Shown here: piece by piece, positions 8,573 through 16,908 of the stretch
How the letters are laid out: the number at the start of each line of letters is the position of its first letter
Position numbering within the stretch: the first letter of the stretch is position 1
Assembly: GCF_000472925.1 (NCBI RefSeq)
Contig: NZ_AXAS01000016.1
Span: forward strand, 124,001-188,000
Direction: 5' to 3'
DNA length: 64,000 nt
DNA from: Bradyrhizobium sp. Ec3.3
Lineage (GTDB): Bacteria > Pseudomonadota > Alphaproteobacteria > Rhizobiales > Xanthobacteraceae
The notes under the pieces: model-generated
Seen by the model: the letters and a program-made list of their open reading frames with translations, nothing else
Told to the model about the DNA's origin: nothing
Database searches by the model: none
Made by a program: the position numbers and the translations under genes

Positions 8573-9376
8573 ATGAACAGGGGCAGCATCATTGCAACGG
8601 CCGCGCTCGGCGCGATCGCACTGTTCGCACATCTCGGGGCGGCCGGCGCCGCGCAATGCGGCAACGGGCCCGGCGGCTTTGAAGGCTGGAAGCGCGCGTT
8701 CGGCGAGGAGGCCCGTGGCAAGGGCATCGGCGCGACCGGCATCGGCGCGTTGATGCAGACCAATTACGCGAGCGCGACCATTGCGGCCGATCGCAGCCAG
8801 CACAGTTTTTCGCTCTCGCTCGACCAATTTCTGGCCAAGCGCGGCGCCTCGACCATCGTGGCGCGCGGGCGCTCGCTGAAGCAGTCGCAGGCCGCCTTGT
8901 TCGCTTCGATCCAGCAGCGCTACGGCGTGCCGCCGGGGCCGTTGATCGCGATCTGGGGGATGGAGACCGGCTTTGGCAGCCAGCGCGGCAACCAGAACAT
9001 GCTGTCCTCGATCGCGACGCTCGCCTATGACTGCCGCCGGCCGGAGTTCTTTACTGACCAGCTCTATGCTGCCCTGAAGCTGATTGATCGTGGCTCAATG
9101 TCGCCTGGGCAGCGCGGCTCCATGCATGGCGAGGTCGGCCAGACCCAGTTCATGCCCAAGAACATCCTGGCCTATGGTACCGGCAATCTCGATAACGCCG
9201 CCAATGCGCTGAGCTCGACCGCGAATTTCCTAAAGGCACATGGCTGGCGAGCAGGAGCCGGCTACCAGCCGGGCGAGCCTAACTTTGCGGCGATCGAAGC
9301 CTGGAATGCCGCCGGGGTCTACCAGAAGGCGATCGCGCTGATGGGGCGGCAGATCGATGGGGAGGGGGGGCGCTAA
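8573..9376 (+). CDS. Lytic murein transglycosylase (MltB-like)
   Basis: A 267-residue exported protein: signal peptide about residues 1-27 (cleavage after GAAGA), then an SLT_2/MltB-type domain with WGMETGFGSQRGN holding the catalytic Glu131, and GEVGQTQFMPKNILAYG (about 191-207), both family signatures. It cleaves peptidoglycan between MurNAc and GlcNAc in the periplasm. No C-terminal peptidoglycan-binding domain follows, so it is a short form compared with the roughly 400-residue members. The start at 8573 follows AGAGGAACGAAA and gives an intact signal peptide; in-frame upstream residues do not look like protein. Confidence 0.9.
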   Translation: MNRGSIIATAALGAIALFAHLGAAGAAQCGNGPGGFEGWKRAFGEEARGKGIGATGIGALMQTNYASATIAADRSQHSFSLSLDQFLAKRGASTIVARGRSLKQSQAALFASIQQRYGVPPGPLIAIWGMETGFGSQRGNQNMLSSIATLAYDCRRPEFFTDQLYAALKLIDRGSMSPGQRGSMHGEVGQTQFMPKNILAYGTGNLDNAANALSSTANFLKAHGWRAGAGYQPGEPNFAAIEAWNAAGVYQKAIALMGRQIDGEGGR

Positions 9377-9377
9377 A

Positions 9378-9441
9378 CATGATCCGGACCCGAAGGGCCG
9401 CGTTAGCGCAAAGTGCGCAGCGGTTTTCCGAAAAGATCATG
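9378..9441. repeat. Dispersed intergenic palindrome, family A, copy 2
   Basis: CATGATC (9378-9384) and GATCATG (9435-9441) bound an element that shares GATCCGGA, AAAGTG and GCGGTTTTCC with the copy at 4279-4354. It begins 1 base after the transglycosylase stop, the same position relative to the upstream gene as copy 1. Confidence 0.75.
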
Positions 9442-9461
9442 CCAAATGAGCGCGCCCCGTC

Positions 9462-9554
9462 TCAATAGTGTGACGTCCGATAGGCGTCGAGCGCGTGCGC
9501 TGCAAAAACGCCGATGCTGCAAAGGGCGAGGAAGGCGGAGATCAGCTCGATCAT
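9462..9554 (-). CDS. Putative 30-residue membrane micro-protein
   Basis: A minus-strand ORF of 30 residues beginning MIELISAFLALCSIGVFAAH, i.e. one transmembrane helix (about residues 3-22) and a short basic tail DAYRTSHY. It has a good ribosome site, GGGAGG 6-7 bases before the ATG. The ATG overlaps the TGA stop of a second tiny ORF just upstream, implying translational coupling. I do not recognise the family. A longer in-frame reading to 9776 lacks protein-like content and I do not support it. Confidence 0.5.
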   Translation of the reverse strand: MIELISAFLALCSIGVFAAHALDAYRTSHY

Positions 9555-9634
9555 AGCTCGTCCTCCCGCGGAGGCAGCGCGACGAGGTATTGGCCGCAGG
9601 AATAGTCCCAGATCAGGTCGAGGAAGAATTGCAT
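9551..9634 (-). CDS. Putative 27-residue leader/micro-protein
   Basis: A 27-residue ORF starting MQFFLDLIWDYSCGQYLVAL and ending with acidic PREDEL. It has an AGGGA ribosome site, and its start codon follows immediately after a strong hairpin (9635-9667). The stop overlaps the start of the 30-residue membrane ORF as ATGA. It could be a genuine micro-protein or a leader whose translation opens the downstream ribosome site. Not recognised. Confidence 0.4.
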   Translation of the reverse strand: MQFFLDLIWDYSCGQYLVALPPREDEL

Positions 9635-9667
9635 GGTGGCCGTCCCTGTATGATTTTGACAGCCACC
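9635..9667 (-). promoter_or_regulatory. Hairpin abutting the start codon of the 27-residue ORF
   Basis: In minus-strand RNA, GGUGGCUGUC pairs with GACGGCCACC (10 pairs, one G-U) around a 13-base loop AAAAUCAUACAGG. The AGGGA ribosome site spans the loop/stem border and the AUG at 9634 is the next base after the stem. Such a structure would limit ribosome access and could make translation responsive to a protein, RNA or temperature. Confidence 0.5.
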
Positions 9668-9867
9668 ATAATGGACAGTCTGTTTCGAGCGTGTTTCGTG
9701 GGTTCGGGGAAAGGGTTTCGTCGGAACCGTTCAGGACGCCGCAGGCGGCGCGGGCCCTCGCACACCCGTTAACCACGCGATCGCAGGTTGCATCGCCGGT
9801 TGGGGAGCGCTTGCGGCTCTCCTGCAGAGATGGTCAGCTTGTTCCGGGGAAACGGCTGGAGGACAAT

Positions 9868-10362
9868 ATGAAGAAATTGCTTTTCACGATCGCGCTGCTT
9901 GCGGGATTTTCAGCGACACCTGCGCTGGCGCAGCAATCCAAGGTCGGCGACTGGACCATCGAGAAACGCTCGCAGGACACCCACTGCAACGCGAGCCGCG
10001 GCTACAAGGACAAGGACGACGAGAACCGCGACTATGTGATCGTGCTGTCCTACTCCGACAAGGCGATCGTCATCGTGATGATCTATGACGGCTGGGAGTG
10101 GGACAAGGTAGGCGAGATCTTGAAGGCCGATTTCGCCACCGACGACGCCGACATCATGAAGAGCGCCAAGTGGGAGGTCATGGACAAGACCACCGTGCGC
10201 GGCATCTTCGAATTCAACCAGTCGATCCTCGACAAGCTGTCGAAGGCGAAGCGCCTCACCGTCGATTTCGAGGATGATGATGAGGACAGCATCGAGATGC
10301 AGATCCCGCACGCGGGCGAGGTGCTAGGCGCGCTGAAGTTCTGCGAGGAGAACAGGAAGTAG
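9868..10362 (+). CDS. Secreted protein of unknown function
   Basis: A 164-residue protein with a clear Sec signal peptide (MKKLLFTIALLAGFSATPALA, 21 residues in two parts: basic start, then hydrophobic core ending ALA) and a good ribosome site TGGAGGACAAT. The mature part starts QQSKVGDWTIEKRS, is rich in Asp/Glu/Lys (KDKDDENRD, FEDDDEDS) and has two cysteines, one in THCNA and one near the C-terminus (KFCEEN) that may form a disulphide. The VGDWTIE opening resembles secreted one-domain proteins of the rhizobia; I do not assign a function. It stands alone between the micro-ORFs and a convergent regulator gene. Confidence 0.75.
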   Translation: MKKLLFTIALLAGFSATPALAQQSKVGDWTIEKRSQDTHCNASRGYKDKDDENRDYVIVLSYSDKAIVIVMIYDGWEWDKVGEILKADFATDDADIMKSAKWEVMDKTTVRGIFEFNQSILDKLSKAKRLTVDFEDDDEDSIEMQIPHAGEVLGALKFCEENRK

Positions 10363-10516
10363 GGGCGAGGGCGGATTCGTCGCGTGATGTCATCGCCTGA
10401 CCTCACGGCGCCGCAAAGGCACGCGGATGATTCCGTCTAGAATGACCTCGAAGGCCGCTCCCGCGTCAAGAAAAGCCGACATTGAGTGATCACATCAGGC
10501 TCATCCGCCTGGAGCT

Positions 10517-12148
10517 TCACTGGGCCATTGCCCGGGTGTTGCTTTTGCGAAGTCTGTCGAGGTCCTCATCAATCGATAGAGCCATGGGCGTATTGTACGG
10601 AGTCATCCGATACGTCTGCAAAGCTGGTGTGGCCGCAACCAGTGCGGGCCACGCTGCCTCCGCCTGGACGGAGTGGCCGGTACGGACCTGTGACGACAGC
10701 CAGATCGCCTTGCAGACGCCCAGCGCAGGTGTTCGATCCATACATTCGCGCGCATATCGCAGCGCATTTTCATAATCCTGCACGGAATAGCGCAGCCTTG
10801 CCGCTACGATGGCGTAATGCGGTGGGCGTAGCGGGCTCCAGGAGACCGCCTTCTCGAAGGCTTCAATAGCTGCTTGGGTTCGACCGGCATGGTGCTGTGC
10901 GACGGCGAGGGCGAGCCAATTGTCCGGATCGCCAGGGCCGAGTTGAGTCGCCCGCTCGGCCGCGCTCACTGCTGCTTCGGGGTTCTTGCTCGAGTCGATC
11001 GCGATGGACAGCACTCGCCACGAGCTGGCAAGCAGCGGATCCAGCGCAGTCGCGTGCTCGATATCAGCGATCGCCTGCGGCAAGTCCTGACGACTGAGCC
11101 CAGGATCGTGATGGCCAAAGATCAACAATGTCTTCGCCTGTCCGAGATGCGCCCATGCGGGGGCGTAGTTCGGATCAAGGCGGACCGCCTGTTCCAGCTC
11201 CTGCCGCGCCTGGCGAAGGCCCTCAGGACTCGGCGCAATAGTCAACGCGATCGCGCGCAGCACGCGCGCGTGCGCATCAAGCGAGGCTGGCGCACGGTTC
11301 CGTAACACGGTCCGGTCCGACTCGCGCACGGTTGCACCGAGTGAGGCGCTAATCCGCGAGATCAACGCCTCGGTAACGTCGGGCAAGTCGTGCGCGGTGG
11401 GCTCGAACCGGCCGCTCCAGACGATGCTACTGTCGCCGGAAGCGATCAGTTGCACGTTGAGCTGCAGCCGGTCGCCGCGCCTCTCCGCGCTGCCGTCCAC
11501 GAGGTAGCGAGCGTGGGTCATCGCAGCGATCTGCGCCGGGGACAGGTTCTTGCCGCGAAGCTCAGCTGTGGCGAGGGTTGAGACGATATGCAGGTCGGGG
11601 TTGCGCGCAAGGTCGCTGGCAATCATGTAGGCTAATCCGTTGCCGTCCGGACTGCTTTCGCCAGAGGCGTTGAGCACGCGCAAAGGCAGAACTGCAACAT
11701 CGGCCACCATCCTGTCGTGTGCGTCGCGGCGCCCGGGGGTTGCCCCGGGGAGTAGAAATTGCCAGGCCAGCACGATCGCCACTACCATCATCGCAACGGC
11801 GGCGGCCAAGCTATAGAAGCTCCGCACATCGCGCGGTGCCGTGTCGGTCGCGTCGACGATCAGAAGGTAACCACGTCGTGGCATCGTCCGCACGACTTGC
11901 TGCCGGGTGTCACCGAGGGTGCGCCGGATCTCGACCACGCATTGCACAAGCGAATCGTCGGTCACCGAAACGTCCGGCCAGACTCTCGCACTTAGATCGC
12001 GCTTTGTAACCAGCTCTCCGTGCCGGCGCGCCAGTTCGAGCAAAACTGCCAGAGCCTGAGGCCGCAGCTCAACGGCTTGGCCGTGCTGGTCAAACAACTG
12101 CGCTTGATCCAAATCGAGCGTATATCCGTTCAGCCGCAGGCAGGCCAT
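10517..12148 (-). CDS. CadC-like transmembrane regulator with TPR periplasmic domain
   Basis: About 543 residues. Residues 1-100 form an OmpR/PhoB-type winged helix (RLNGYTLDLDQAQLF, ELRPQALAVLLELARRHGELV, then QVVRTMPRRGYLL, the family wing). A single membrane helix follows (about 112-134, YSLAAAVAMMVVAIVLAWQF), then a periplasmic region starting VADVAVLPLRV that resembles the TolB N-terminal/FlgO-type domain seen in such regulators, and at least four TPR-like repeats to the C-terminus. I chose the ATG at 12148 because GGGAGG lies 7 bases ahead; the two upstream in-frame starts at 12166 and 12154 do not have workable spacing. The protein probably senses an envelope signal and activates nearby genes directly from the membrane; the target is unknown, but the divergent secreted protein gene at 12400 is a candidate. 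Confidence 0.82.
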   Translation of the reverse strand: MACLRLNGYTLDLDQAQLFDQHGQAVELRPQALAVLLELARRHGELVTKRDLSARVWPDVSVTDDSLVQCVVEIRRTLGDTRQQVVRTMPRRGYLLIVDATDTAPRDVRSFYSLAAAVAMMVVAIVLAWQFLLPGATPGRRDAHDRMVADVAVLPLRVLNASGESSPDGNGLAYMIASDLARNPDLHIVSTLATAELRGKNLSPAQIAAMTHARYLVDGSAERRGDRLQLNVQLIASGDSSIVWSGRFEPTAHDLPDVTEALISRISASLGATVRESDRTVLRNRAPASLDAHARVLRAIALTIAPSPEGLRQARQELEQAVRLDPNYAPAWAHLGQAKTLLIFGHHDPGLSRQDLPQAIADIEHATALDPLLASSWRVLSIAIDSSKNPEAAVSAAERATQLGPGDPDNWLALAVAQHHAGRTQAAIEAFEKAVSWSPLRPPHYAIVAARLRYSVQDYENALRYARECMDRTPALGVCKAIWLSSQVRTGHSVQAEAAWPALVAATPALQTYRMTPYNTPMALSIDEDLDRLRKSNTRAMAQ

Positions 12149-12399
12149 GAGCATGCCTCCCACCATCCATCTTAGCGGACCGGCAAGTGCGCCTCAAGGC
12201 AACGGCAAAACCTGATTTCGTCTTTCATCGTCCTTTTTCGTCCTGTCTCACCACAGACCTGCGCTACATTGACAATGAGGGCCGCTGCCCTGAGCCAGCG
12301 GTAACCCGAGAAGCTGCAACGCAACAAATAAACGGGCGCGGAGTGTCTCCGGAGCGAACAGCAGGGGGCAATCTCTTATTTTTTTTAAGGAGATTGCAA

Positions 12400-12774
12400 A
12401 TGAGGAAGATATTTTCGATGGCTCCCATCACGGCGGCGACGCTGATCGTGCCGCTAGTCTGGCATTTCGTGGCGCACGCGCACGATCATAGTCGCCCCGA
12501 ACTCAATAGCTGGTTCGAGAGCCTCAAAAGTGGCAAGGGGCCATGCTGTTCCGACACCGACGGCAAGGCGCTATCCGACATCGACTGGGAGGTGAGAGAG
12601 GGCCACTACCGCGTGCGCATCGAGCGCCAATGGTGGGACGTACCGGAGGCCGCCGTGATCAAGGAGCCGAACCGCGCCGGTAGGACAATGGTCTGGCCCG
12701 TCTACTATTGGGTGCTCGGCGGTAACCTGCGGCGCATCGAAATTCGTTGTTTCATGCCCGGGGTCATGATGTGA
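12400..12774 (+). CDS. Secreted protein of unknown function, paralogue 1
   Basis: A 124-residue protein with a signal-anchor or signal peptide (about residues 1-25) and a strong ribosome site AAGGAGATTGCAA. The mature part begins HAHDHSRPELNSWFESLKSG, then a CC pair in GPCCSDTDG, SDIDWEVREGHYRVRI, VPEAAVIKEPNRAGRTMVWP and a C-terminal RCFMPGVMM. The same order of motifs recurs in the next gene, so these are tandem duplicates. The three cysteines suggest a disulphide or metal site. No family is recognised. Confidence 0.75.
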   Translation: MRKIFSMAPITAATLIVPLVWHFVAHAHDHSRPELNSWFESLKSGKGPCCSDTDGKALSDIDWEVREGHYRVRIERQWWDVPEAAVIKEPNRAGRTMVWPVYYWVLGGNLRRIEIRCFMPGVMM

Positions 12775-12957
12775 CCGATTAGCGTTTTCGAACGAAAGCC
12801 TGTTCCACAACTGGTAGTCCATTGTTGCCGCTGATCCTTTGAACCCATGCGGGATTTCCGGGACTCAAGTGAAGTGGTTCACATGGTGCGTCCGTGGTCG
12901 GGCTGCGGTGCGTACGGAATTCGTGGAGGAAGTATCTCTAATCGAAGAGGTGACCCC

Positions 12958-13506
12958 ATGAGAACCCAGTTCTTGATTGTGACCGTCGCTGCCGCCATCG
13001 GACTCGTGGCGACTAATCACGCAAATGCGTGCAGATTGCATCTTCCACCTTTTGAACTTGGGGACTTCCCGATCACCCGGCGGCACCAAGTAGCTCTGCT
13101 CGCAGCGGCCCAAGTGGAGGAGAGTACGGTAACGCCAACGCTAATGTTAGCTGGCATCCCCGGCGCCATGCTCGCGCACGATCACAATCGAGCCGATCTG
13201 TCGAAGTGGTTTGAGAGGCTCCATGACCGAAAGGGGGATTTGTGCTGCGATGGTAGCGAAGCGATGCATTTGTCGGAGGTAGACTGGGAGATTGACGGCA
13301 ACCATTACCGCGTCCGCGTGCCGACAACGTCTAGGGGCTTCGAGCGCGCGATGGCCGGCGCCACTAACGTGGAAACCGAGTGGGTTTACGTACCCGACAA
13401 GGCCGTCATCGACGAACCGAACAGGGCTAACGTGACACTGGTCTGGCCGCTGTACGGCCCGATGGGTGTGAGCGTTCGCTGCTTCATGCCGGGAACGATG
13501 GCGTGA
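12958..13506 (+). CDS. Secreted protein of unknown function, paralogue 2
   Basis: A 182-residue homologue of the protein at 12400, sharing HDHNRADLSKWFERL, CCDGSEA, LSEVDWEIDGNHYRVRVP, VPDKAVIDEPNRANVTLVWP and a terminal RCFMPGTMA. It carries a signal peptide (MRTQFLIVTVAAAIGLVATN onward), an extra segment of about 40 residues before the shared region and a further insertion (about residues 127-143) between the HYRVR and VP motifs. Start chosen at 12958 after AGAGGTGACCCC. It lies 183 bases after paralogue 1, so it may be a separate transcription unit. The gap between them shows nothing notable. Confidence 0.75.
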   Translation: MRTQFLIVTVAAAIGLVATNHANACRLHLPPFELGDFPITRRHQVALLAAAQVEESTVTPTLMLAGIPGAMLAHDHNRADLSKWFERLHDRKGDLCCDGSEAMHLSEVDWEIDGNHYRVRVPTTSRGFERAMAGATNVETEWVYVPDKAVIDEPNRANVTLVWPLYGPMGVSVRCFMPGTMA

Positions 13507-13537
13507 AGCGGACGGCTTGTGTTGCGATCCCGCAATC

Positions 13538-14065
13538 CTAATTGGCGCTTCGAGCTAGCGTGAACTCCATCTCGGCGACCTTCTGCTCGCCCACCCAGGT
13601 CTGCAGTACCCAGGTGCCGGGAACGGCTTCCCAGTCGTCGTCGAGGCTGTAGCCGTGCAGCACAGTGCTGCCGATGGCCCAGCGCTCGGTGACATCGCTG
13701 CGAGAGAAGACCTCGCCCGTGCGCGGATTGCGCATGCCGCCGGGTGGGAAGATGGTGATGCTCCGGACCGGCACGAGCGCTCCATCCGGTTCGCCCGTGA
13801 GGCGATATTCATAGCCAAAGCGAATGCCCTTGCGCGCCGGAACCGTCGTGGTGCTCGGCGTGAATTGCCAGGCGACGCGATCGATCGTTCCACTCGGCGG
13901 TCCCGCTGATTTGTCGGTGGCGAGGACCCTGGCCTCGTAGATCCCGAACTGCGGGATGTCGGCGCCCGTGACCGTCGGCAACTCGGCAGAGCCCGCTTGC
14001 GAGAAGACTGCGAGCACGAGGGCTGCCGTCCACCAAACATATCCCCTCGTACGAAGAGCCCGCAT
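13538..14065 (-). CDS. Secreted protein, possibly DUF3859-type
   Basis: About 175 residues from the ATG at 14065, with a signal peptide (TRGYVWWTAALVLAVFSQAG, then SAE). The mature part is beta-rich: FGIYEARVLATDKSAGPPSG, FGYEYRLTGEPDGALVPVRS, FPPGGMRNPRTGEVFSRSD, DDDWEAVPGTWVLQTWVGEQ. A single immunoglobulin-like domain is likely; the motif set resembles DUF3859, which I state with moderate confidence only. An in-frame start at 14173 adds 36 residues without a signal sequence and looks spurious. It is convergent with paralogue 2. Confidence 0.65.
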   Translation of the reverse strand: MRALRTRGYVWWTAALVLAVFSQAGSAELPTVTGADIPQFGIYEARVLATDKSAGPPSGTIDRVAWQFTPSTTTVPARKGIRFGYEYRLTGEPDGALVPVRSITIFPPGGMRNPRTGEVFSRSDVTERWAIGSTVLHGYSLDDDWEAVPGTWVLQTWVGEQKVAEMEFTLARSAN

Positions 14066-14230
14066 TAATGCTGTCCACGGATTGCTAGATACCGAGCCTT
14101 TGTCGGGGCGATCAGGTTTCAAGTTCGGTGGAAATCGCAGGTTCTTCGCCGAGTTGCCAGCCGATGGCGGCAATACGTGACGTTACGATGCGGCATATTG
14201 CACATTAAGCTTGCGAAGGACCTGAACGCG

Positions 14231-15826
14231 TTACGGCGCACGATCGAGTCGCGAAATCGACAAGACTTGTCCGTTGGTGGCTGGAACAAACTTGTTGGCG
14301 ACCAGCCCGGCGTCGCTTTCAGGCTCCAGCAGTGCGACGGCAAGGCCCGATAAGGGCTGATTGAATGGAATGAAGACATCGTCCGGCGTCAAAGCGATAT
14401 CGGCCTTCTCCAGCGCAAAAGTCCCCTTGATGATCGCTCCGGCACCTGTGTCGTCGCCGCGCACATCTTCCTTCGCTCCCGAAGTAACGTCGGTTGCCCG
14501 ATAGTGATCGCCTGGAACCACCGCAGCAGTCGCAACGAGCTGAAAGGTCAGGCCAGCCCGCTTGATCGCGTCGATGGCCCAGGTGTTGTCACGGCTGATG
14601 AGATAGCCCGCTGGTCGGGGGCGCGTCAGCGCCGGGTCGATCTTCAGCGCCGAGACCCACGTTACCGTGACGGGTTTATCCGCACCGGTCTTGGGATCGA
14701 CGAACACCATCTCACGCGATTCGGGATGTCCATGCGCGACGACGACGACGGGCTTGTCGGACGTGGTGGCCTCGATTGAAGCCTGCTTCGACAACTGCAT
14801 AAATGCGCCGGGATCCTTGGCCGCTAGTTGCAGGATGGCTTCGGCCGCAACGACATGCGTCTCGACCCGCCGCGCCAGATGCGCGCGCCCAAGCCCCACA
14901 CCGCGGGTTTCCAGCAGGAAGCTGACGGCATTGCGCAAGCCGGCGACGTTGCGCCCGGTATCCGGTCCGATCCCGCCCATCGCGACGGGCGAGTCGCGAC
15001 GACTGCCGTCGGTCGTGTGATACCAGTCATGCGTCAGACCGTGCGTATCGAAGGCCTGCAGGATCGCCGGAAGGAAAAGCTGGGATTCGGCCTTCTCCAG
15101 GCTCGGCGGAAGATTGGGGACCGTGGCGTATTGGATCATCGCGTCGATGCGTTGGACGCCGCCGACTTTCTCGACCCAGCGGCCGCCCACGGTGAATTCG
15201 TGGCAATCCAGCACGAGTTGCGGATGGAATTGGTTGAACAGAGCGCCGATCGTCTGGATTTCCGGGGTTCGCAGCAGCGTATGATCCCGGTTGGGGTCCA
15301 TGCCGTTCGCCAGTCCGCGGACAAACGCGTCAGCGCCATCCGGATTGGCGCGCGGGACGATGATGACGTCGATCGCAGCGAGGAGATCGGCGAGATCGCC
15401 GGCGCCGAGGCGCTGCGCTAGAACCAGGGCCGCTTCACCGCCGGCAGGTTCATTGCCGTGCTGCTGGCCGATGATGAGAACCACCGGCTTCGCTCCATTG
15501 CCTAACGCGTTCTGATCGCGGGAGAAGAACAGAACGGGGAAGACGCGTGCTTGCTGGGAGCGGGCGCCAATCTCCATCCGCATGGCCGGCGACTTGGCCG
15601 CGAGCGCCTCCAGGAAGGCCATCAACTCGCTATGCGAGGTGAAATCCTGCTTTCCGGGCGCAAAGGCCGGCGTGGTGTAGTGCACCTCCGCATCGGGATA
15701 GCGCGCGGCGACCTCCGGAGCCTCCTGATAGACGGATGCGGGATTGAATCCCGCAAGCGACAAGGCGGAGGAGGCCAGAAAGACTGCGGCGGCGAACGAG
15801 CCGCGGACATAGCGCCGATAAAACAT
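14231..15826 (-). CDS. Exported M14-family zinc carboxypeptidase
   Basis: A 531-residue protein with a signal peptide (about residues 1-26) and an M14 metallopeptidase domain: GQQHGNEPAGGE carries the HxxE zinc ligands near residue 122, RANPDGADAFVRG follows as in the family, and VLDCHEF near residue 210 supplies the third ligand. The C-terminal 200 residues, including TKTGADKPVTV-like and TPDDVFIPFNQPLSGLAVAL stretches, form extra beta-type regions typical of large M14 members. It probably trims peptides or peptidoglycan stems outside the cytoplasm. Monocistronic as far as visible. Confidence 0.87.
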   Translation of the reverse strand: MFYRRYVRGSFAAAVFLASSALSLAGFNPASVYQEAPEVAARYPDAEVHYTTPAFAPGKQDFTSHSELMAFLEALAAKSPAMRMEIGARSQQARVFPVLFFSRDQNALGNGAKPVVLIIGQQHGNEPAGGEAALVLAQRLGAGDLADLLAAIDVIIVPRANPDGADAFVRGLANGMDPNRDHTLLRTPEIQTIGALFNQFHPQLVLDCHEFTVGGRWVEKVGGVQRIDAMIQYATVPNLPPSLEKAESQLFLPAILQAFDTHGLTHDWYHTTDGSRRDSPVAMGGIGPDTGRNVAGLRNAVSFLLETRGVGLGRAHLARRVETHVVAAEAILQLAAKDPGAFMQLSKQASIEATTSDKPVVVVAHGHPESREMVFVDPKTGADKPVTVTWVSALKIDPALTRPRPAGYLISRDNTWAIDAIKRAGLTFQLVATAAVVPGDHYRATDVTSGAKEDVRGDDTGAGAIIKGTFALEKADIALTPDDVFIPFNQPLSGLAVALLEPESDAGLVANKFVPATNGQVLSISRLDRAP

Positions 15827-15934
15827 TGATCACCCCCAGCGACATCGCAACTCTAAAGCAATTGCAGCAGCAGGGCGCCGGGTGATGCGCAGGACATTAT
15901 CGGTGGTATCGCTGAATAAATTGAAGAATTTCGA

Positions 15935-16008
15935 TGGCTGGGGAACCTGGATTCGAACCAAGACAAACAGAGTCAGAGTCTGTTGTGCTACCGTTACACC
16001 ATTCCCCA
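15935..16008 (-). tRNA. tRNA-Gln (anticodon CTG)
   Basis: The minus strand folds as a complete cloverleaf: acceptor stem TGGGGAA/TTCCCCA, D-arm with AACGGTAGCAC, anticodon stem ACAGA/TCTGT with loop CTCTGAC (anticodon CTG), T-arm with GGTTCGAATCC, and encoded 3' GCCA. Length is 74 bases. I see no integrase or repeated tRNA end nearby, so no sign of an integrated element. Confidence 0.95.
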
Positions 16009-16026
16009 ACGGAATTGCCTAACAAA

Positions 16027-16043
16027 TTCAATAGTTTATTGAA
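16027..16043. promoter_or_regulatory. Inverted repeat upstream of tRNA-Gln
   Basis: TTCAATA-GTT-TATTGAA is a perfect 7+7 inverted repeat beginning 19 bases upstream of the tRNA 5' end. It lies at promoter distance. The rest of the 16009-16311 gap (about 300 bases) shows nothing else I can name. Confidence 0.35.
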
Positions 16044-16311
16044 CTGTCGGGCGGCGGCCGGAGGCGCGCGCGGCGCAAATCACGGCTCAGGCGTGGTGGG
16101 TTTCTACCCGCTCGCCTCTGGGCTTGCAAGCACTGCTGTGGAGGGGATTTTCGCTGGCGCGAAACCAGGCGATCGAAACCGCGGCCGGCGCGGGCAGCCG
16201 AGGCGGGGGTGCGCGCGACGGTTTGCCCCATCTTCAAAGCCTGATACCGCGGTCGGGACGTCGTCTCCTCAATCGTCCTCAGGGCAGGCAAATCGCAGAA
16301 GGAGACCCGTG

Positions 16312-16677
16312 ATGCCCTATGTCGATGGTTTCGTGCTCGCCGTGCCGAAGGACAAGGTCGACGCCTACAAGGCGCTGGCGCGAACGGCATGCGAGGTCTG
16401 GATGGAGCACGGCGCGCTCGACTATATCGAGTGCCTCGGCGACGACGTTCCCTACGGTGAGGTGACCTCGTTTCCGCGCGCGGTGATGGCGAAGGAGGAC
16501 GAGATCGTGGTGCTGTCCTGGATCGTCTACCGCGACCGCGAAAGCCGCGATGCCATCAACAAGAAGGTGATGGAGGATTCCCGACTGAAGAACGCCGGCA
16601 TGCCCTTCGACGGCAAGCGCCTGATCTTCGGCGGCTTCGAAACCTTTATCGAGGCGCATCGCGCGGAGTCGGCCTGA
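16312..16677 (+). CDS. DUF1428 family protein (YbaA-like)
   Basis: A 121-residue protein beginning MPYVDGFVLAVPKDKVDAYK, with CEVWMEHGALDYIECLGDDV and a C-terminal PFDGKRLIFGGFETFIE. These match DUF1428, a ferredoxin-like alpha/beta fold of the dimeric alpha-beta barrel group found across proteobacteria; the role is unknown. The start at 16312 follows AGAAGGAGACCCGTG. No operon partner. Confidence 0.9.
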   Translation: MPYVDGFVLAVPKDKVDAYKALARTACEVWMEHGALDYIECLGDDVPYGEVTSFPRAVMAKEDEIVVLSWIVYRDRESRDAINKKVMEDSRLKNAGMPFDGKRLIFGGFETFIEAHRAESA

Positions 16678-16908
16678 CCGTCGGCAAAGGTCAGGCGAAA
16701 CGCGCAACGAGCGCGAAAGCGTGTTCGCGATTGCGACGGGCATAGTCCATGTGCCAATGCCGCATTGTGCAATCGCGTTTCACCTTGCCGGTTCCAGAGT
16801 GGCATGCCATCCTTCGCGCGCCAGGAAAATCAAATGGAAGCAGGCCGCTCGCCGAAGCTTCCAAGCCTTAAAAATCTGGTCGGGGAAACCCTTTGGGAGG
16901 TGTGGTTC

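Noticed and set aside
15935..16311. Possible integration site of a mobile element at tRNA-Gln.
   Set aside because: No integrase, no repeated tRNA 3' end and no change to phage-like genes on either side.
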